A stretch of DNA of 64,000 nucleotides from CAVTWH01 sp963850915 (GTDB lineage Bacteria > Actinomycetota > Actinomycetes > Mycobacteriales > Micromonosporaceae): contig CAWKND010000005.1 of NCBI GenBank assembly GCA_963850915.1, forward strand, positions 868,001 to 932,000, read 5' to 3'. Positions 1 through 9,035 of this stretch are shown piece after piece. The notes beneath the pieces are model-generated. The model had not been told where the DNA came from. It saw nothing but the letters and a program-made list of their open reading frames with translations, and made no database searches. The stretch's first letter is position 1. Every line of letters starts with the position of its first letter. Both the position numbers and the translations under genes were made by a program.

Positions 1-1640
1 AACCGCGCGTGCTGCTGGCTGGCTGCCTGCTGGTGCTCCAGTGGGCGCTCCCGCGGGTCCTGGATGGACAGCGCCGCGGTGATCACGAGTACCTCGTGCA
101 GGCAGTTGTTGGCCTGCGCGGCCAGTACCATCCGGGCCAGCCGGGGATCCAGCGGCAGGGTGGCCAGTTGCCGGCCCAGCTTGGTCAGCACACCGGCGTT
201 GTCCAGTGCGCCCAACTCGTGCAGCAGGTCCAGCCCGTCCTTGACGGCGCGCTTGTCCGGCGGGTCGAGGAACGGGAAGTCGGCCATCTCGCCGAGCCCG
301 GCCGCGGCCATCTGGAGCAGTACCGAGGCGAGGTTGGTACGCAGGATCTCCGGCTCGGTGAACTCCGGCCGGCCGAGGAAGTCATCCTCGGTGTAGAGCC
401 GGACGCAGATGCCGTCGGACAGCCGCCCGCAGCGCCCCTTGCGCTGGTTCGCCGAGGCCTGCGAGATCTCCTCGATCGGCAGCCGCTGTACCTTCAAACG
501 GTTGCTGTACCGGGAGATCCGCGCGGTACCCGGGTCGATGACGTACTTGATGCCGGGTACGGTCAGCGACGTCTCGGCCACGTTGGTGGCCAGAACGATG
601 CGGCGCATGGCATGCGGCGCAAAGACTCGGTGCTGCTCGGCGGTTGACAGCCGCGCATAGAGCGGGAGCACCTCGGTGTGCCGCAGGTTCAGCCGGTTCA
701 GCGCGTCGGCGGTGTCCCGGATCTCCCGCTCGCCGGAGAGGAAGACCAGGATGTCGCCGCGGCTCTCGGCGCCGAGCTCCTCGACGGCGTCCACGATCGC
801 GGCGGTCTGGTCCCGATCCGGATCGGACTCCGGATCATCCGGATCGACCACCGGCCGGTAGCGCACCTCGACCGGGTAGGTACGACCGGACACCTCGACG
901 ATCGGTGCGGGCTGACCGTCGGCGCCGGCGAAGTGCCGGGCGAAGCGCTCCGGGTCGATGGTGGCCGAGGTGATGACGAGCTTCAGGTCGGGCCGTCGGG
1001 GGAGCAGTTGTTTCAGGTACCCGAGCAGGAAGTCGATGTTCAGGCTGCGCTCGTGTGCCTCGTCAAGGATGAGCGTGTCGTACCGGGACAGCAGCCGGTC
1101 CTGCTGGATCTCGGCGAGCAGGATGCCGTCGGTCATCACCTTCACCAGCGTGGCGTCGACCACCTGGGTGGTGAACCGCACCTGGTAGCCGACTGTGCTG
1201 CCCAGCTCGGTACCCAGCTCCTCGGCGATCCGCTCGGCCACGGTACGGGCGGCCAACCGGCGCGGCTGGGTGTGCCCGATCGTACCGAGGATGCCGCGCC
1301 CCAGCTCCAGACAGATCTTCGGCAGCTGGGTGGTCTTGCCGGAGCCGGTCTCGCCGGCCACCACGACGACCTGGTTGTCCCGGATGGCGGCCAGGATGTC
1401 GTCCTTCTTCTGCGACACCGGAAGCTGCTCGGGGTAGCCGATCTCGGGTACCGCGGCGCGCCGCGCGGCCACCCGGGCGCTGGCCGCGTCGAACTCGCGC
1501 TCCAGCTGCGCGGCGAGCTTGCCGGTCGCCGCCGGGTCGCGCAGTTTCCGGGCACCGTCCAGCCGTCGGCCCAGCCGGAGTTGATCTTTGAGCATCAGGT
1601 CGGCCAGCCGGGGCCGCAGCTCTGCAATCGGGGTACCCAT
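1..1640 (-). CDS. hrpA: ATP-dependent RNA helicase, HrpA-like DEAH box (3' end outside window)
   Basis: DEAH-box helicase that unwinds RNA using ATP in the cytoplasm. Reading leftward from an ATG at 1640, the protein begins MGTPIAELRPRLADLMLKDQ and shows the Walker A motif GETGSGKT, the DEAH box in LILDEAHERS, motif III SAT, and motif VI in the stretch QRKGRCGR. This order and the N-terminal residues fit HrpA. The frame is open to the left edge, so about 546 residues are seen of a protein that usually exceeds 1,200. An in-frame GTG at 1661 is an alternative start; neither has a clear ribosome-binding site. The long open frames on the opposite strand here are GC-rich shadows. Confidence 0.93.
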   Translation of the reverse strand, partial: MGTPIAELRPRLADLMLKDQLRLGRRLDGARKLRDPAATGKLAAQLEREFDAASARVAARRAAVPEIGYPEQLPVSQKKDDILAAIRDNQVVVVAGETGSGKTTQLPKICLELGRGILGTIGHTQPRRLAARTVAERIAEELGTELGSTVGYQVRFTTQVVDATLVKVMTDGILLAEIQQDRLLSRYDTLILDEAHERSLNIDFLLGYLKQLLPRRPDLKLVITSATIDPERFARHFAGADGQPAPIVEVSGRTYPVEVRYRPVVDPDDPESDPDRDQTAAIVDAVEELGAESRGDILVFLSGEREIRDTADALNRLNLRHTEVLPLYARLSTAEQHRVFAPHAMRRIVLATNVAETSLTVPGIKYVIDPGTARISRYSNRLKVQRLPIEEISQASANQRKGRCGRLSDGICVRLYTEDDFLGRPEFTEPEILRTNLASVLLQMAAAGLGEMADFPFLDPPDKRAVKDGLDLLHELGALDNAGVLTKLGRQLATLPLDPRLARMVLAAQANNCLHEVLVITAALSIQDPRERPLEHQQAASQQHAR

Positions 1641-1865
1641 GTCAGCAGCCAGCTTAGGCACGCCCTGGGGTACCCCGGCCAGCGGTTTCCGGACCCGCTC
1701 TGGCGTTACGTCCGGATTGCCGGGAGCCGCCGGTTCTGGTGACCCCTTGGAAACCTGCCGGCCATCGACTTCGGTTAGCGTGGGAGGCTCCGGGGAGCGA
1801 TGGCACTGCGACTGTGGGTACACGCGACTCCCGTTACAGCGCGGGCGACGACAAGGGCGTGTGGC

Positions 1866-2534
1866 ATGAACCGGCGGGACCGGGCGCGGGCAAGTCGGCA
1901 GCGAATGCTGGTAGGCGCGGCAGAGTTGTTCGACGCACACGGATTCCACGGGGTGGCGATCGCTGACCTGATCGCGCACTGCGAGCTGCCCGAGACCTCG
2001 GTCTACTTCCACTTCCCGTCGATGGACGCGGTCGGCGTCGCCCTGGTGGAGCTCCAGCACGAACAGTGGCAGCAGCTCCTTGACGAGGCGGCGAACCGGC
2101 ACCAGGCCGGCGAGGTGTCCGCGCTCGAGGTAGTCGTGGCGGTATCGCTGGCGGTGGCCCGCCGGCTGCGCGACGACGTGGTGAGTCGGGCGGGGGTACG
2201 GCTGGCGCAGGAGGGCGGCCCGGCCGACCTGGCGATCGCGGATCCCTTCGCGGCGTGGACGGAGCAGACCACCGGGCTGCTCGCCGCCGCGCAGGCCGAC
2301 GGAACCGTTGCGGCAACGGTGGATCCCGCCGCGGCGGCCCGGGCACTGGTGGACGCCTGTTACGGGGTGGGGCAGCTGGCCGCCCTGCGCCGACCGGGTG
2401 GCGCCGGGCCGGCCGTCGATGTCGAGCAGCGCCTCGACGAGCTGTGGAGCCTGCTGCTCGGTGGGGTGTGCCCGGCCAGTACCGACGTCGGCGAAGTGGT
2501 CGCGCACGGGCACGTACTGGCCGACAAGTTGTGA
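1866..2534 (+). CDS. TetR-family regulator, ArpA/gamma-butyrolactone-receptor-like
   Basis: DNA-binding repressor of 222 residues. The N-terminal helix-turn-helix reads RQRMLVGAAELFDAHGFHGV, then IADLIAHCELPETSVYFHF. The SVYFHF end and the following SMDAVGVALVE segment resemble ArpA/ScbR-type receptors of actinomycetes, which sense small signalling ligands; that comparison is from family knowledge. The ATG at 1866 is preceded by AAGGG; the frame extends upstream to 1800 but those residues are not TetR-like. No target gene is obvious: the neighbours are a divergent helicase and a convergent XRE/DUF397 pair. Ligand unknown. Confidence 0.85.
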   Translation: MNRRDRARASRQRMLVGAAELFDAHGFHGVAIADLIAHCELPETSVYFHFPSMDAVGVALVELQHEQWQQLLDEAANRHQAGEVSALEVVVAVSLAVARRLRDDVVSRAGVRLAQEGGPADLAIADPFAAWTEQTTGLLAAAQADGTVAATVDPAAAARALVDACYGVGQLAALRRPGGAGPAVDVEQRLDELWSLLLGGVCPASTDVGEVVAHGHVLADKL

Positions 2535-2551
2535 CCGGTACCCGGAGCGCG

Positions 2552-2589
2552 GTCAGGGCGCGGTCGGAGTGCTCCGGCTGCGCCCTGAC
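2552..2589. terminator. Bidirectional hairpin between convergent genes
   Basis: GTCAGGGCGC (2552-2561) pairs perfectly with GCGCCCTGAC (2580-2589), with a second smaller stem inside the loop. It lies between the stop of the TetR gene (2534) and the stop of the DUF397 gene (2611), the right place for a two-way terminator. No T-run follows, as is usual in high-GC actinobacteria. Confidence 0.65.
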
Positions 2590-2610
2590 GACGGGGTGTG
2601 TACCAGTCAA

Positions 2611-2814
2611 TCAGCGGTGAAAATCGCCGTCCTGTACGGCGGCGACGAACCCGGCCCACTGGTCGGCGCTGAACCGCAGCGCCGGCCCGGTCGGGTTCTT
2701 GGAATCGCGCACCGCGATCCCCTCATCAAGGATGGCTACCTCAACACAGCCCCCGTTGTTGGCGGAGTATGTGCTCTTGAACCATCGTGCGTTGCGCAGT
2801 TCCGTGGCGTTCAG
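2611..2814 (-). CDS. DUF397 protein, probable CTG start
   Basis: Small 67-residue protein of the DUF397 family, recognisable by ARWFKSTYSANNGGCVEVA, the VRDSKNP segment and the ending LRFSADQWAGFVAAVQDGDF. DUF397 proteins are usually encoded beside XRE-DUF5753 regulators and some act as their partners in a toxin-antitoxin-like or developmental switch. No ATG, GTG or TTG is available in frame after the preceding in-frame TGA. The only plausible start is CTG at 2814, six bases after AGGAG, and it overlaps the stop of the upstream regulator as CTGA. This implies translational coupling. Confidence 0.85.
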   Translation of the reverse strand: MNATELRNARWFKSTYSANNGGCVEVAILDEGIAVRDSKNPTGPALRFSADQWAGFVAAVQDGDFHR

Positions 2815-3674
2815 GCTGCGCTCCTCTCATATTCTTGAGCTACCGCGTCGATGATCTTCGCGGACTCCTGTCTGCTCAGCGCCGCAGCCGTCATGTGGCT
2901 GAAGGCCAGCAGGCACCGGTGCAGGTCCTCCGTCTTTTCCATGTAGAGGTTTCCGGCCTGGCACTCCACGTACGCCACCGGGGAGTGCATGTCCTCGTCG
3001 AATTCGAAGATCGTCATGGCGCCGCGTACGCCCGGGTAGCCACCCGAGCTGAACGGCACCACCTGCAGGGTGATCTGCTTCGTCATGGTCGCCAGGCGCC
3101 GCAGCTGCTCGGCCATTACGGCCGGCCCGCCGACCGCCCGGCGCAGCGCCGCCTCGTCGAGGATCACCCAGAGGCTGGGCGGGTCCTCGTCGAGTACGTG
3201 CCGCTGCCGCTCCAGCCGGATCTTCACCTGCTGCTCGACCTGTGCGGTGCTGACCTCGACGTCACAGGTCTCGGCGATGGCCCGGCTGTAGCGCTCGGTC
3301 TGCAGCAGCCCCGGGATCAGTGCCGGCTCGTAACTGTGGATGCTGCGGGCGGCGCTCTCCAGCCCGAGGAAGGTGGCGAACGGGGTGGGTACCTGCCCCA
3401 GCTTCGACCACCAGCCGCGCTGCTTGCCCATGCTCTGCAGCTCGATCAGCTCGGCGCGCAGCGCGGCGTCGCGTACGTCGTAGGCGTCGAGCAGGTGCAG
3501 CAGCTCGGCACGGACGATGCCGACGTCGCCCGCCTCGATCTTCTGGATCTTGCTGACTGAGCAGCCCAGTCGATCCGAGGCGTCAGCCTGGGACAGCCCG
3601 GCCTGGTCGCGCAGCACACTGAGCTGCTCACCCAGTTGCCAGCGCGGGATGGTCGGGCCGATCGGCTTGGGCAT
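2811..3674 (-). CDS. XRE-family helix-turn-helix regulator with DUF5753 domain
   Basis: 287-residue cytoplasmic DNA-binding protein. The N-terminal HTH (LSVLRDQAGLSQADASDRLG, then CSVSKIQKIEAGDV) is followed by a DUF5753 domain from about residue 90 containing IHSYEPALIPGLLQTERYSR. This arrangement is common in actinomycetes, where such regulators (BldB/WhiJ-like systems) pair with a DUF397 gene, as here. The ATG at 3674 is chosen because GGAGGG precedes it and homologues begin with similar residues; the frame runs on to 3812 through a repeat region that looks non-coding. The downstream DUF397 gene overlaps by four bases. Confidence 0.92.
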   Translation of the reverse strand: MPKPIGPTIPRWQLGEQLSVLRDQAGLSQADASDRLGCSVSKIQKIEAGDVGIVRAELLHLLDAYDVRDAALRAELIELQSMGKQRGWWSKLGQVPTPFATFLGLESAARSIHSYEPALIPGLLQTERYSRAIAETCDVEVSTAQVEQQVKIRLERQRHVLDEDPPSLWVILDEAALRRAVGGPAVMAEQLRRLATMTKQITLQVVPFSSGGYPGVRGAMTIFEFDEDMHSPVAYVECQAGNLYMEKTEDLHRCLLAFSHMTAAALSRQESAKIIDAVAQEYERSAA

Positions 3675-3712
3675 GGACCCTCCGAGGCTTGTGAACCCGC
3701 GCCCCTGGCGGA

Positions 3713-3760
3713 GCGCGGGTGGAGACAGGCGCGGGTGGAGACAGGCGCGGGTGGAGCTGG
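3713..3760. repeat. Three tandem 16-bp repeats upstream of the XRE gene
   Basis: Unit GCGCGGGTGGAGACAG at 3713-3728 and 3729-3744, with a third copy (GCGCGGGTGGAGCTGG) at 3745-3760 and two weaker GCGGGTG echoes up to 3781. It sits about 40 bases upstream of the regulator start, between two divergent genes, so it may be in its 5' leader. Confidence 0.85.
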
Positions 3761-3930
3761 CGGGTGTGGAGCAGGCGGGTGCCGGGGAGATGGCGTAATC
3801 AGTCTTCGGCATCCAAAGATCGACATCAAGTGACGGCGGATAAGTTACGACATAAGATTGACGGCCGCGCCCGGGAGCCTCAGGCTGGAGGGCCAGTGGT
3901 TCCTCCCGTCACCGCGAGAGCCGAGGGGTC

Positions 3931-4146
3931 ATGGGGCTGAGTTCGGATGAGGGCCGGTCACGGCGGGACCTGACCGTGCCACTGCCAGCGATGATCTCCG
4001 GCGACGACCTGCGCGACGCCCGCGACATTCTGGGCGTACACCAGCCGCGGATGGCCGGTACCCTCTGCGACTGCTGTGGCGCCGCCTGGCCCTGCACCGA
4101 CGTCCGGTACGCCTGGATGATCACCGGTACCCCGCCGGTCCGGTAG
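3931..4146 (+). CDS. Small CxxC / WPC protein, function unknown
   Basis: 71-residue protein, divergent from the XRE-DUF5753 gene. Its second half contains GTLCDCCGAAWPCTD: a CxCC group followed by WPC, a pattern seen in many short uncharacterised actinobacterial proteins and suggestive of a metal or redox site. The ATG at 3931 follows GAGGGG. No domain is recognised with certainty. The preceding 100 bases are AT-richer than the surroundings and could hold promoters for both directions. Small size leaves some doubt that it is translated. Confidence 0.55.
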   Translation: MGLSSDEGRSRRDLTVPLPAMISGDDLRDARDILGVHQPRMAGTLCDCCGAAWPCTDVRYAWMITGTPPVR

Positions 4147-4187
4147 CCGGCCGCGCTTCGCGACCCCGGCGCCGGTAGCGTGGCGGC

Positions 4188-5843
4188 GTGCGGGCAGAGA
4201 CCGTTTTTGTTGGTGGCGCAGCGTTTGTTGGTGGCGCGGGCGTGGGCGCCGGGCAGCCGGTGGGTGCGGCGGTACGGGACGGCCGGATCGTCGCGGTGGC
4301 ACCCGATGCGCGCATCCGCGAGCTGATCGGCGCCGGTACCGACGTGGTCGACCTGCGCGGCGGCCTGTTGCTGCCCGGCTTCATCGACGCGCACGCGCAC
4401 CCGGTCTTCGCCGGCCAGCAACTCCTCGGCTGCGTACTGACCCGGGCCACCGACCCGGACGGCTACCTGCGCGCGGTCCGCGACTACGCGACCGCCCACC
4501 CCGACCGGGCCTGGATCACCGGCGGCGGCTGGTCGATGGAGGCGTTCCCCGGGGGTACCCCCACCCGCGCACTGCTCGACGCCGTCGTCCCGGATCGCCC
4601 GGTGTACCTGCCCAACCGCGACTACCACGGCGCCTGGGTCAACTCGCTGGCCCTGCGCCTGGCCGGGATCGACGGGCGCACAACGGATCCAGCCGACGGG
4701 CGGATCGAACGGGATGCGGACGGCGAGCCGACCGGCATGCTGCACGAGGGCGCCGCCACCCTGGTCGCCCGGCTGGTACCCGAGCTCACCACGGCCGACC
4801 AGGACCGCGCGCTCGACCTGGCCCAACAGCACCTGTTCAGCCTCGGTGTCACCGGCTGGCAGGACGCGATCGTCGGCGACTACCTCGGCCAGCGCGACCC
4901 GTACGAGACATACCTGCGGGCGGCGGCGGACGGGCGGCTGCGCGCCAGGGTGGTCGGGGCACTGTGGTGGGACCGGGCCGATGGCCTGGAACAGGTCCCC
5001 GCGCTGGTGGCACGGCGGGAGCGGGCCGCCGTCGAGGGGGCGGGGCGGTTCACCGCGGGTACCGTCAAGATCATGCAGGACGGGGTGGCGGAGAACTTCA
5101 CCGCCGCGATGACCGAGCCGTACCGGGACGCGCACGGCCACCCGACGGCGAACACCGGACTGTCCTTTGTGGACCCGGCGCTGCTCGCCGAGGCGGTGAC
5201 CGTACTCGACGACGCCGGCTTCCAGGTGCACTTCCACGCACTCGGCGATCGGGCGGTCCGGGAGGCGCTGGACGCCCTCACGGTTGCATTGGCGCACAAC
5301 GGTACCCGCGACCACCGGCACCAGTTGGCGCACCTGCAGGTGGTACACCCGGATGATGTGCCCCGGTTCGCAAGCCTGCGCGCGACCGCCAACCTGCAGC
5401 CGCTGTGGGCCTGTCACGAGCCGCAGATGGACGAGCTGACCATCCCGTTCCTCGGCGGCTCCCTGGCCCGCCACCAGTACCCCTTCGGCGACCTGTACCG
5501 CGCCGGTGCCCCGCTCGCGGCCGGCAGCGACTGGCCGGTGAGCAGCCCGAATCCGTTGTGGGGAGCCAAAGTTGCCGTCACCCGGACCGGCGTGGGCGAC
5601 GAGCCGGTACGCCGGCCGTTCCTGCCCGCGCAGGCGCTGGATCTGGCCACCATCCTCACCGCCTACACCGCGGGCAGCGCCCGGGCGAACCACCTCGAGC
5701 AGGTCACCGGGCGGATCGCCGAGGGGCTCGCGGCCGACCTGGTGGTACTGGACCGGGATCCGTTCGCCGGGCCGGCCGAGGAGATCGACCAGGCCACCGT
5801 CGAGCGGACGTACCTGGACGGCCACCTGGTCCACCACCGCTGA
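4188..5843 (+). CDS. Amidohydrolase, YtcJ-like (amidohydrolase 3 family)
   Basis: 551-residue metal-dependent hydrolase. The metal-binding elements are visible in order: HAH in LPGFIDAHAHPVF near residue 66, a lysine in GTVKIMQDGV, His in VHFHALGDRAV, His in HQLAHLQVV, and the terminal Asp in AAGSDWPV. The family (YtcJ, amidohydrolase 3) acts on amides, formamides or cyclic imides; the substrate cannot be read from the sequence. The GTG at 4188 is used as start; its ribosome-binding site is poor. The gene appears monocistronic, with 145 bases before the next gene. Confidence 0.9.
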   Translation: MRAETVFVGGAAFVGGAGVGAGQPVGAAVRDGRIVAVAPDARIRELIGAGTDVVDLRGGLLLPGFIDAHAHPVFAGQQLLGCVLTRATDPDGYLRAVRDYATAHPDRAWITGGGWSMEAFPGGTPTRALLDAVVPDRPVYLPNRDYHGAWVNSLALRLAGIDGRTTDPADGRIERDADGEPTGMLHEGAATLVARLVPELTTADQDRALDLAQQHLFSLGVTGWQDAIVGDYLGQRDPYETYLRAAADGRLRARVVGALWWDRADGLEQVPALVARRERAAVEGAGRFTAGTVKIMQDGVAENFTAAMTEPYRDAHGHPTANTGLSFVDPALLAEAVTVLDDAGFQVHFHALGDRAVREALDALTVALAHNGTRDHRHQLAHLQVVHPDDVPRFASLRATANLQPLWACHEPQMDELTIPFLGGSLARHQYPFGDLYRAGAPLAAGSDWPVSSPNPLWGAKVAVTRTGVGDEPVRRPFLPAQALDLATILTAYTAGSARANHLEQVTGRIAEGLAADLVVLDRDPFAGPAEEIDQATVERTYLDGHLVHHR

Positions 5844-5988
5844 CCGTCCGGCACCGCCCGCCCCAGCCCACTACCTGCGCCGCACGGGCACCGCCGACCC
5901 AGGTGCTGACCTGGGCGAACGGGCGCCCGCGCGGGAGACGGGCCGGAGAATGGGTGTGTCCTGTACATCCCTTTTTCCGGGAGGACCC

Positions 5989-6279
5989 ATGATCGGCGCA
6001 CTCCTGCTCGGCCTGTTCTGCGGTGTGGTTGCCCGGATGCTGATCCCCGGTGACGCGTTCCGCTACATGAGTGGGCCGAAGTCCTGGCTCGTATCTATCG
6101 GACTCGGCCTGCTCGGCGCGGTCGTCGGCTACGTGATCTTCACCCTGCTGCTCGGCATCGGCGACGACGACATCTTCGACTGGGGCGGCGTACTCAGCGC
6201 GCTCATCGGCACCCTGATCGTCGTACCGGTCGCGACCGTCATCCTGCGCTCCGCCGCGCGCCACCGCCGGCGCACCTGA
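5989..6279 (+). CDS. GlsB/YeaQ/YmgE-family small membrane protein
   Basis: 96-residue protein with three hydrophobic segments (GALLLGLFCGVVARMLIPG; WLVSIGLGLLGAVVGYVIF; GVLSALIGTLIVVPVATVI) and an Arg-rich tail. The opening MIGALLLGLFCGVVARMLIPG is characteristic of the GlsB/YeaQ transglycosylase-associated family, often stress-induced; the biochemical role is unclear. ATG at 5989 has GGGAGG seven bases upstream. Confidence 0.85.
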   Translation: MIGALLLGLFCGVVARMLIPGDAFRYMSGPKSWLVSIGLGLLGAVVGYVIFTLLLGIGDDDIFDWGGVLSALIGTLIVVPVATVILRSAARHRRRT

Positions 6280-6619
6280 CCGGCGAGCCGGCCGCTTCGG
6301 CGACGGCTGGACCCGGCCGCCCGGGCCCGGCTGAGCGAGATCACAGCGGTCGAATTGGCAGCTTGACGCGCTGGCCGCCGCGCGCAACGGGAGCCGCCGT
6401 GACTGGCGATAAGCCCGGTGAAGCCCCGACCGCGGCATTCGTCCAGGCAGGGTTGACAGCCCTGCGCGCTCAACGCCATGCTGCCAGCGTCGACTGTGGA
6501 GCAGCAGCTTTGCTACGCAACCGCAGGGACGCCGACCTTTCGCGAAGCCTGGACCTGGCTCGGATGGTCCCCAGCCCACCGGCCGCCCGCATCGCAGCCG
6601 CCCGCCCTGAAGGAGCACG
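6280..6619. other. Intergenic region, no gene seen
   Basis: 340 bases without a convincing reading frame. A TTGACA at 6453-6458 could be a -35 element for the downstream membrane glycosyltransferase, but no good -10 follows at the expected distance. No repeat, riboswitch or terminator was recognised with confidence. Confidence 0.4.
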
Positions 6620-8143
6620 ATGCTGGACACCGAGGGCGGTGCCGTCCGCCCGGGTCGGCTGCGCCGCTGGCGGGACGAGCTGGTCACCGACTTCTACCTG
6701 GTCACCACCCCGGTGACCCGGGCCGGTACGGATCGGCGCTACCTGGCCACCGTGCTCTTCGTCGGGCTGGTGGTCTTCACCTTCGCCGTCCGGCTGCGGC
6801 TGACACACGGCGGGCCCTCCGGAGACGAACCGGGCTACCTGGTACTCAGCCAGACCCTGCAGAAGTACCACTCGATCAACGTGATGCTCGACTACCAGCA
6901 TCGCGACTACTGGTCGTTCTACGCCGCCCCGCTGGATGCCCACGTCGTACGCGCACCGGACGGCTCGTTGTTCCCGCTGCACAGTCCGGGGGGACCGCTG
7001 CTGTGGCTGGTGCCGTTCATCCTCTGGGGCCGGGCCGGCGCGATGGGCTTCATGGTTGTGGTGTCGCTGCTGGTGCTCGCCAACATCTACAAGTTCCTGC
7101 GCGAGCGGAGCATCGAGCCCGGGTACGCCTTCTTCACCACGCTGATCCTCGCGGTCGGTTCACCGGTGTACATCTACGCCTCGATGAACTTCATCGAACC
7201 GATCGGCGCCCTGATCATCATCTACGCGGTCCGGGTACTGTTCACCCGCCAGCCGCACCGGGGCCGGCTGTTCGTCGCCGCGCTCGGCCTGGCCTACGCC
7301 CCGTGGGTACATCCACGCTTCGTAGCTATCTCGCTCGTGCTGGCGGCGCTCCTGCTGGTACGCGTGTGGGTCGACCGTGACATCGCCCGGTTCCCGGCCC
7401 TGGCCGTCATCCTCGCGCCGCTGCTGATCAGCACGGTCCTGCTGGAGGCCCAGTCGCTCAGCGTGTTCCACAGCCTCAACCCGGGCGCTGCCATGTCGAC
7501 CTACGGCAACGGTCCGTTCCAGATCTCGCCGATCGCCGGTACCGCCGGGCTGCTCTTCGACCGGCAGTACGGGCTGATCACCAACTTCCCGATCTTCCTG
7601 CTGCTGCTGCCCGGGGTGCTGTTTGCCCTGCGCCGCCCCGGCCGGCAGGTGATCCTGGTGACGGCGCTGGTGATCGCACCGTACTGGCTGCTGATCTGCA
7701 CCTTCGTCCAGTGGTTCGCCGGGGACGCTCCGCCGGCCCGGTTCCTGACGGTGTTCATCCCGCTGCTCAGCTACCCGGTCGCGGTCCTGCTGCAGCAGGC
7801 CCGTGCCTGGTGGTTGCCGGTCGGAGCGGCCACGCTGGCGCTCGCCGGGTACGTGCTCGCCGTCACGTCCGACATCTTCCCGAGCGGGCGGTTCGAGGTG
7901 CACGGCCAGCCGGACACGCCCATGAACGAACTCGGTCGGCTGATCGGCAAGCCGTTCGCGCACTACGCGCCGTCGTCGTTCCAGCCGGATCAGACGGCCA
8001 AGTTCCTGATCTGGGCGCTCGGTACCGTCGTGGTCGGGGCGGCCCTCTACGCGTACGCGCGGTGGTGGCCGGAGCGCGTCGAAGCGGACCGGGTCGAGCC
8101 CGAGTCCGCTGTTGAGCCGCCCGCCGTACTGGTCACGGCCTGA
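6620..8143 (+). CDS. Multi-pass membrane protein, GT-C glycosyltransferase-like
   Basis: 507-residue integral membrane protein with roughly ten hydrophobic helices. The first long loop holds THGGPSGDEPGYLVLSQT; an acidic GDEP-type motif after the first transmembrane segment is the hallmark of GT-C enzymes (dolichyl/polyprenyl-phosphate-sugar transferases of the ArnT/PMT type), with the acidic residue as catalytic base. The sugar donor and acceptor are unknown. AAGGAG sits four bases before the ATG. The C-terminus ends in an acidic cytoplasmic tail. Exact family not assigned; a general membrane protein of unknown function is the alternative. Confidence 0.75.
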   Translation: MLDTEGGAVRPGRLRRWRDELVTDFYLVTTPVTRAGTDRRYLATVLFVGLVVFTFAVRLRLTHGGPSGDEPGYLVLSQTLQKYHSINVMLDYQHRDYWSFYAAPLDAHVVRAPDGSLFPLHSPGGPLLWLVPFILWGRAGAMGFMVVVSLLVLANIYKFLRERSIEPGYAFFTTLILAVGSPVYIYASMNFIEPIGALIIIYAVRVLFTRQPHRGRLFVAALGLAYAPWVHPRFVAISLVLAALLLVRVWVDRDIARFPALAVILAPLLISTVLLEAQSLSVFHSLNPGAAMSTYGNGPFQISPIAGTAGLLFDRQYGLITNFPIFLLLLPGVLFALRRPGRQVILVTALVIAPYWLLICTFVQWFAGDAPPARFLTVFIPLLSYPVAVLLQQARAWWLPVGAATLALAGYVLAVTSDIFPSGRFEVHGQPDTPMNELGRLIGKPFAHYAPSSFQPDQTAKFLIWALGTVVVGAALYAYARWWPERVEADRVEPESAVEPPAVLVTA

Positions 8144-8192
8144 CAACCGCGCCGGCCCGGACGGGGTACGCCCCCGCCCGGACCGGTCCGCC

Positions 8193-9035
8193 TCACGGCA
8201 GGTAGTAGTTGGGGTTCGGCAGCTTGAACGTCTTGTCGGCGTACCCGCCCTCGAGGTCGGAGTACTGGTCGCCGAAGTTCGCCACGATGTCGTACCCGAG
8301 CGACTCGATGTGCGCCCGGACCGCCGACTTGTAGTGGATCGTGGTGCACGCGCCGTTCGGGTCGCCGGCGCACGCCGACTTCAGGTAGTCCGGGTAGTCG
8401 GCCAACGCCGGCTTGGTGAACAGGCCGTCCTCACCGTCGTTCAGGATGGTGGGCGTCGGGTAACCGGCGTCGATGCCGATCCCGTCCGAGGTCAGGTTGC
8501 CCAGCGTGGCGGCCTCCTGCGCGGCGGGGCGGCCGGTCAGGAAGAAGATGGCGTACCCCTCCTTCTCCGCCTGGGTCACCAGGTCGACCATGCCGAACAC
8601 GGCCGGGAACAGCTGCCCGTTGACGTAGTTAGCGTTCGTCGTGGGGTTGTACGCCCAGTTGCTGGCGATCTCGTAGTTCCAGGTCAGCAGCGTGGTGTCG
8701 TCGACGTCCAGCACGATCGCCTTGGTGGTCGAGCCGTGGTGCGGCAGCCGCAGCCACAGCTTGCCGGCGTTGGCCACGCCCGTGGCCTCGCGGGCGTAGT
8801 TGCTGTCCGCGGCCGCGTTGCCGGTACCGAGCGGATCACCGTAGTAGTTGCGGATCTGCTGGCGCAGTACGTCGATGTTGGTGATCTGGTGCTCGGACAG
8901 GGGCGTGAACGTCTTGATGGCGGGCTGCGCGGTGGCCGCATAGGTGACGCCGGCACCGATGCCGAGCAGGGCCAGTGCCGTCGCGAGGATGAGCGCGACA
9001 CGGGCGCTCCGGCGCAGCCGGGTGGGTACGGACAC
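8193..9035 (-). CDS. Secreted HAD-superfamily acid phosphatase (class B / subfamily IIIB)
   Basis: 280-residue exported phosphatase. An N-terminal signal (RLRRSARVALILATALALLG ending near TYAATAQ) is followed by the HAD motifs: I in IVLDVDDTTLLTW, II in IFFLTGRP, III around HYKSAVRAHIE, IV in NFGDQYSDLEGG. This set matches class B acid phosphatases, which release phosphate from organic phosphomonoesters outside the membrane. The GTG at 9035 is chosen because GGAGG lies eight bases upstream and the signal peptide begins there; the frame extends further but the extra residues are not signal-like. Confidence 0.9.
   Translation of the reverse strand: MSVPTRLRRSARVALILATALALLGIGAGVTYAATAQPAIKTFTPLSEHQITNIDVLRQQIRNYYGDPLGTGNAAADSNYAREATGVANAGKLWLRLPHHGSTTKAIVLDVDDTTLLTWNYEIASNWAYNPTTNANYVNGQLFPAVFGMVDLVTQAEKEGYAIFFLTGRPAAQEAATLGNLTSDGIGIDAGYPTPTILNDGEDGLFTKPALADYPDYLKSACAGDPNGACTTIHYKSAVRAHIESLGYDIVANFGDQYSDLEGGYADKTFKLPNPNYYLP

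Noticed and set aside
678..1742. Long open frame on the plus strand
   Set aside because: It lies opposite the helicase gene, whose motifs are unambiguous; its translation is Gly/Arg/Gln-rich with no family features. GC-rich codon bias creates such shadows.
6453..6458. TTGACA as a -35 element
   Set aside because: No acceptable -10 at 16-18 bases distance, so not listed as a promoter.
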